A stretch of 64,000 nt of DNA, from positions 1,550,001-1,614,000 of the forward strand of contig CBDHDJ010000004.1 in the NCBI GenBank assembly GCA_965261645.1. The letters are read 5' to 3'. Position 1 is the first letter of the stretch. The number at the start of each line of letters is the position of its first letter. The DNA is from CBDHDJ01 sp965261645 (GTDB taxonomy: Bacteria > Pseudomonadota > Alphaproteobacteria > SHVV01). Shown one piece after another: positions 62,597 through 64,000 of the stretch. The position numbers and the translations under genes are program-made. The notes under the pieces were generated by a model. That model saw nothing but the letters and a program-made list of their open reading frames with translations, ran no database searches and was not told where the DNA came from.

Positions 62597-63415
62597 ATGA
62601 AGATGGTCGATCTGTCACACACGATGAGCATTCACACGCCGGGCTGGGTCGGCTATGCGTCCAACAAGATGTACCACACGCAGAACATGCAATCGGTCAG
62701 CATCGTTGCGCAGCGCATCGAGACCGCCATGCATGTCGGGACCCACATCGACGGCGCGATGCACGCCGCCGACGTCAAGGGCGACATGGCCTCCTATTCC
62801 CTCGATTTCCTGGTCAACAAGGGCGCTATCATCGACATTTCCGACAAGGTCGACGACTGGGATGTCATCACCCCCGCAATGATGGAAGACGCGCCCGTCG
62901 ACATCGAAGAGGGCGACATCCTGATCATCCACACCGGCTTTCACCGCTATTACCAGGGCCAGCCGCAGCAGGATCTGGTGCGCTATTTCTGCATGCACCC
63001 GGGCGGCAAGATGGAGCTATTGGAGTGGATGTTCGACAAGAAGATCAAGTGGTTCGGTATCGATGTCGGCTCCGGCGATCACCCGATGAACACGACGATC
63101 CGCTTCATGCGCCGCGATTTGCGCGAGCAGTTCGAGAAAAAGGTGGGCATGGATGCCAACGAGTTCTTCCCGCATTACGAATACGCCCACAAGCCGTCCG
63201 GCCGGATCGTCAAGAACAACATCTTTCCCTTCCACAACCTCGCCTTTCAGGAGGGCCTGATCCACGCCGAAAACATCGGCGGCGACATCGAGAAGGTGCT
63301 GAACACGCGTGCCATCATCGGCGCGTTCCCGTGGAAATATGACGGCCTGGAATCCTGCCCCTGCCGCATCATCGCGTTTTACGATATCGGCAACGAGGAC
63401 ATCACTGTCGGCTAA
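62597..63415 (+). CDS. Cyclase-family (kynurenine-formamidase-like) metal-dependent hydrolase
   Basis: 272 residues. The N-terminal MVDLSHTMSIHTPGW and the metal motif AMHVGTHIDGAMH (His46, His50, Asp52, His56; H-x-G-T-H-x-D) are the signature of PF04199. MYHTQNM, LIIHTGFHRYY, GIDVGSGDHP and HNLAFQEGLIHAENIGGD complete the fold. Members hydrolyse N-formylkynurenine, isatin or cyclic imides, or dehydrate/cyclise other substrates using Zn or Mn. The stop codon TAA is part of the IS1182-F target CTAA, so the coding sequence is intact up to its stop. It closes the cupin-cupin-cyclase operon divergent from the molybdenum operon. Confidence 0.88.
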   Translation: MKMVDLSHTMSIHTPGWVGYASNKMYHTQNMQSVSIVAQRIETAMHVGTHIDGAMHAADVKGDMASYSLDFLVNKGAIIDISDKVDDWDVITPAMMEDAPVDIEEGDILIIHTGFHRYYQGQPQQDLVRYFCMHPGGKMELLEWMFDKKIKWFGIDVGSGDHPMNTTIRFMRRDLREQFEKKVGMDANEFFPHYEYAHKPSGRIVKNNIFPFHNLAFQEGLIHAENIGGDIEKVLNTRAIIGAFPWKYDGLESCPCRIIAFYDIGNEDITVG

Positions 63416-64000
63416 CAGCCCGTTGATTAAGTGGCTTTTTCCGGCTCTCACTCCCAGATGAGGAATGCGGCGGCGAAAGCCGTCTGGCCGCTTTGCGAGC
63501 CCCCCCGTGCCACCAGCATGGCCCCGGTGGGCGTGAGCAGAACGAAAATACCGCCATATCCGCCCGCCACGGCCTCCCGCGGGGTGCCGGCGCCGATGAG
63601 CTGGCGCATCAGTAACGATAGATTGTGGCCGGCGACGTGGAGCAGGTATCGCTTGTGCACATTCTCTCGCCCGCGCAGCCAGGTTCGTCGCATGCCGCCA
63701 CGATCGAGGTTGTGGGCAAAGCAGCGCTCGACGATCTCGGCGCGCAGCTTGAAGGCCTCGCGGGCGACCCCGGACTTGAGCCGCGCACGGTTATTGGTGA
63801 CCGCGCGCCGCGCCGCCTCATCACCGTGCCAGCGCGAAAAGCCGGTCTGCTTGGGCGCCGCGATCCTGGTCTTCCAGGGACTGTCGTTCAGAGCCCTCAA
63901 GACCGCCCGTGAGTGATAACCTTTGTCGGCGACGCATTCGGCCGGGTCCTCCGATGTCGGTGCCGCATCCACCGCCTCGAGGTTTGCCTCGGCCTTCGCC
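63416..64000 (-). mobile_element. IS1182-like element, copy F (runs off the window)
   Basis: Left end CAGCCCGTTGATTAAGT after CTAA (63412-63415). The sequence matches copies A and C up to base 64000; the right end and second target copy are outside the window. Confidence 0.9.
63448..64000 (-). CDS. IS1182-family transposase, copy F (5' end outside window)
   Basis: The C-terminal 184 codons are present and in frame: CVADKGYHSRA, RAEIVERCFAHNL, TWLRGRENVHKRYLLHVAGH and the final AAFLIWE. It lacks the insertion that disrupts copy B and shares the Leu/Ile substitution profile (KTRIAAPKQTGFSRW) of the intact copies. Confidence 0.88.
   Translation of the reverse strand, partial: AKAEANLEAVDAAPTSEDPAECVADKGYHSRAVLRALNDSPWKTRIAAPKQTGFSRWHGDEAARRAVTNNRARLKSGVAREAFKLRAEIVERCFAHNLDRGGMRRTWLRGRENVHKRYLLHVAGHNLSLLMRQLIGAGTPREAVAGGYGGIFVLLTPTGAMLVARGGSQSGQTAFAAAFLIWE

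Overview
The window is high-GC DNA of alphaproteobacterial character. It carries a DnaE2 mutagenesis polymerase, a gph/glmU/glmS group beside a tRNA-Val, an aa3-type cytochrome oxidase operon with two subunit III-like genes, several CO-dehydrogenase-family molybdenum hydroxylases, and many small-molecule oxygenases and drug/metabolite (EamA) transporters. A Rhodospirillales-like soil or marine (possibly host-associated) alphaproteobacterium is my best guess; this is inference, as no rRNA is present.

The dominant feature is insertion-sequence load. I count fifteen IS copies or fragments: IS66, six copies of one IS1182-like element (A-F), two different IS630, two different IS3, IS1595, one complete IS5 plus an IS5 fragment, IS21 and IS256. 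Together they cover about 20 kb, close to a third of the window. For IS66, IS1182, IS5 and IS256 the terminal repeats and target duplications can be read directly. Host genes broken or truncated near them include an EamA transporter, a DinB-like protein, a class III adenylate cyclase start, a small ORF split by IS1182 copy A, and a frameshifted YjbQ gene.

Layout. 1-4.3 kb: dnaE2 (5' end outside the window), a uracil-DNA glycosylase-family gene and a 2OG-Fe(II) oxygenase. 4.3-5.9 kb: IS66. 6-10.5 kb: lipoprotein-type lysophospholipase, tandem EamA paralogues, quinone oxidoreductase, small membrane protein. 10.6-19.2 kb: IS1182-A, a haem-oxygenase-like protein, IS630, a PhyH dioxygenase, IS3, a lone cyclic-nucleotide-binding protein, an EamA remnant and IS1182-B. 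19.3-24.6 kb: a second lone cyclic-nucleotide-binding protein, two tiny overlapping genes with their own terminator, tRNA-Val(CAC), gph, glmU and glmS. 24.8-27.5 kb: IS1595, a small exported protein and IS5. 27.8-33.7 kb: a multi-pass membrane protein and the cytochrome oxidase operon (subunits II, I, III-like, III, IV). 33.8-36.7 kb: two IS1182 copies (C, D) in tandem sharing one TTAG. 37-39.4 kb: Rieske oxygenase and an orphan ABC-type binding protein. 39.7-40.8 kb: IS630. 41.2-44.4 kb: a PEP-mutase/isocitrate-lyase-type enzyme, an HpcH/HpaI aldolase, YjbQ (frameshifted) and EamA. 44.4-51.7 kb: an IS graveyard (IS1182-E fragment, IS21, IS256, IS3, DinB remnant, IS5 fragment, cyclase fragment). 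51.8-63.4 kb: a catabolic region with a solo CoxL-like gene, an SDR dehydrogenase, a translationally coupled M-L-S-L molybdenum hydroxylase operon and, divergent from it, cupin-cupin-cyclase. IS1182-F runs off the right edge.

The most distinctive host system is the M-L-S-L operon with its divergent cupin/cyclase operon (55.7-63.4 kb). One FAD subunit and one 2Fe-2S subunit are encoded with two different full-length molybdopterin subunits, every junction being a 4-nt ATGA overlap. It probably oxidises an N-heterocycle, aldehyde or similar carbon source whose product is processed by the metal-dependent cyclase/amidohydrolase-type enzyme, but the substrate cannot be read from sequence.
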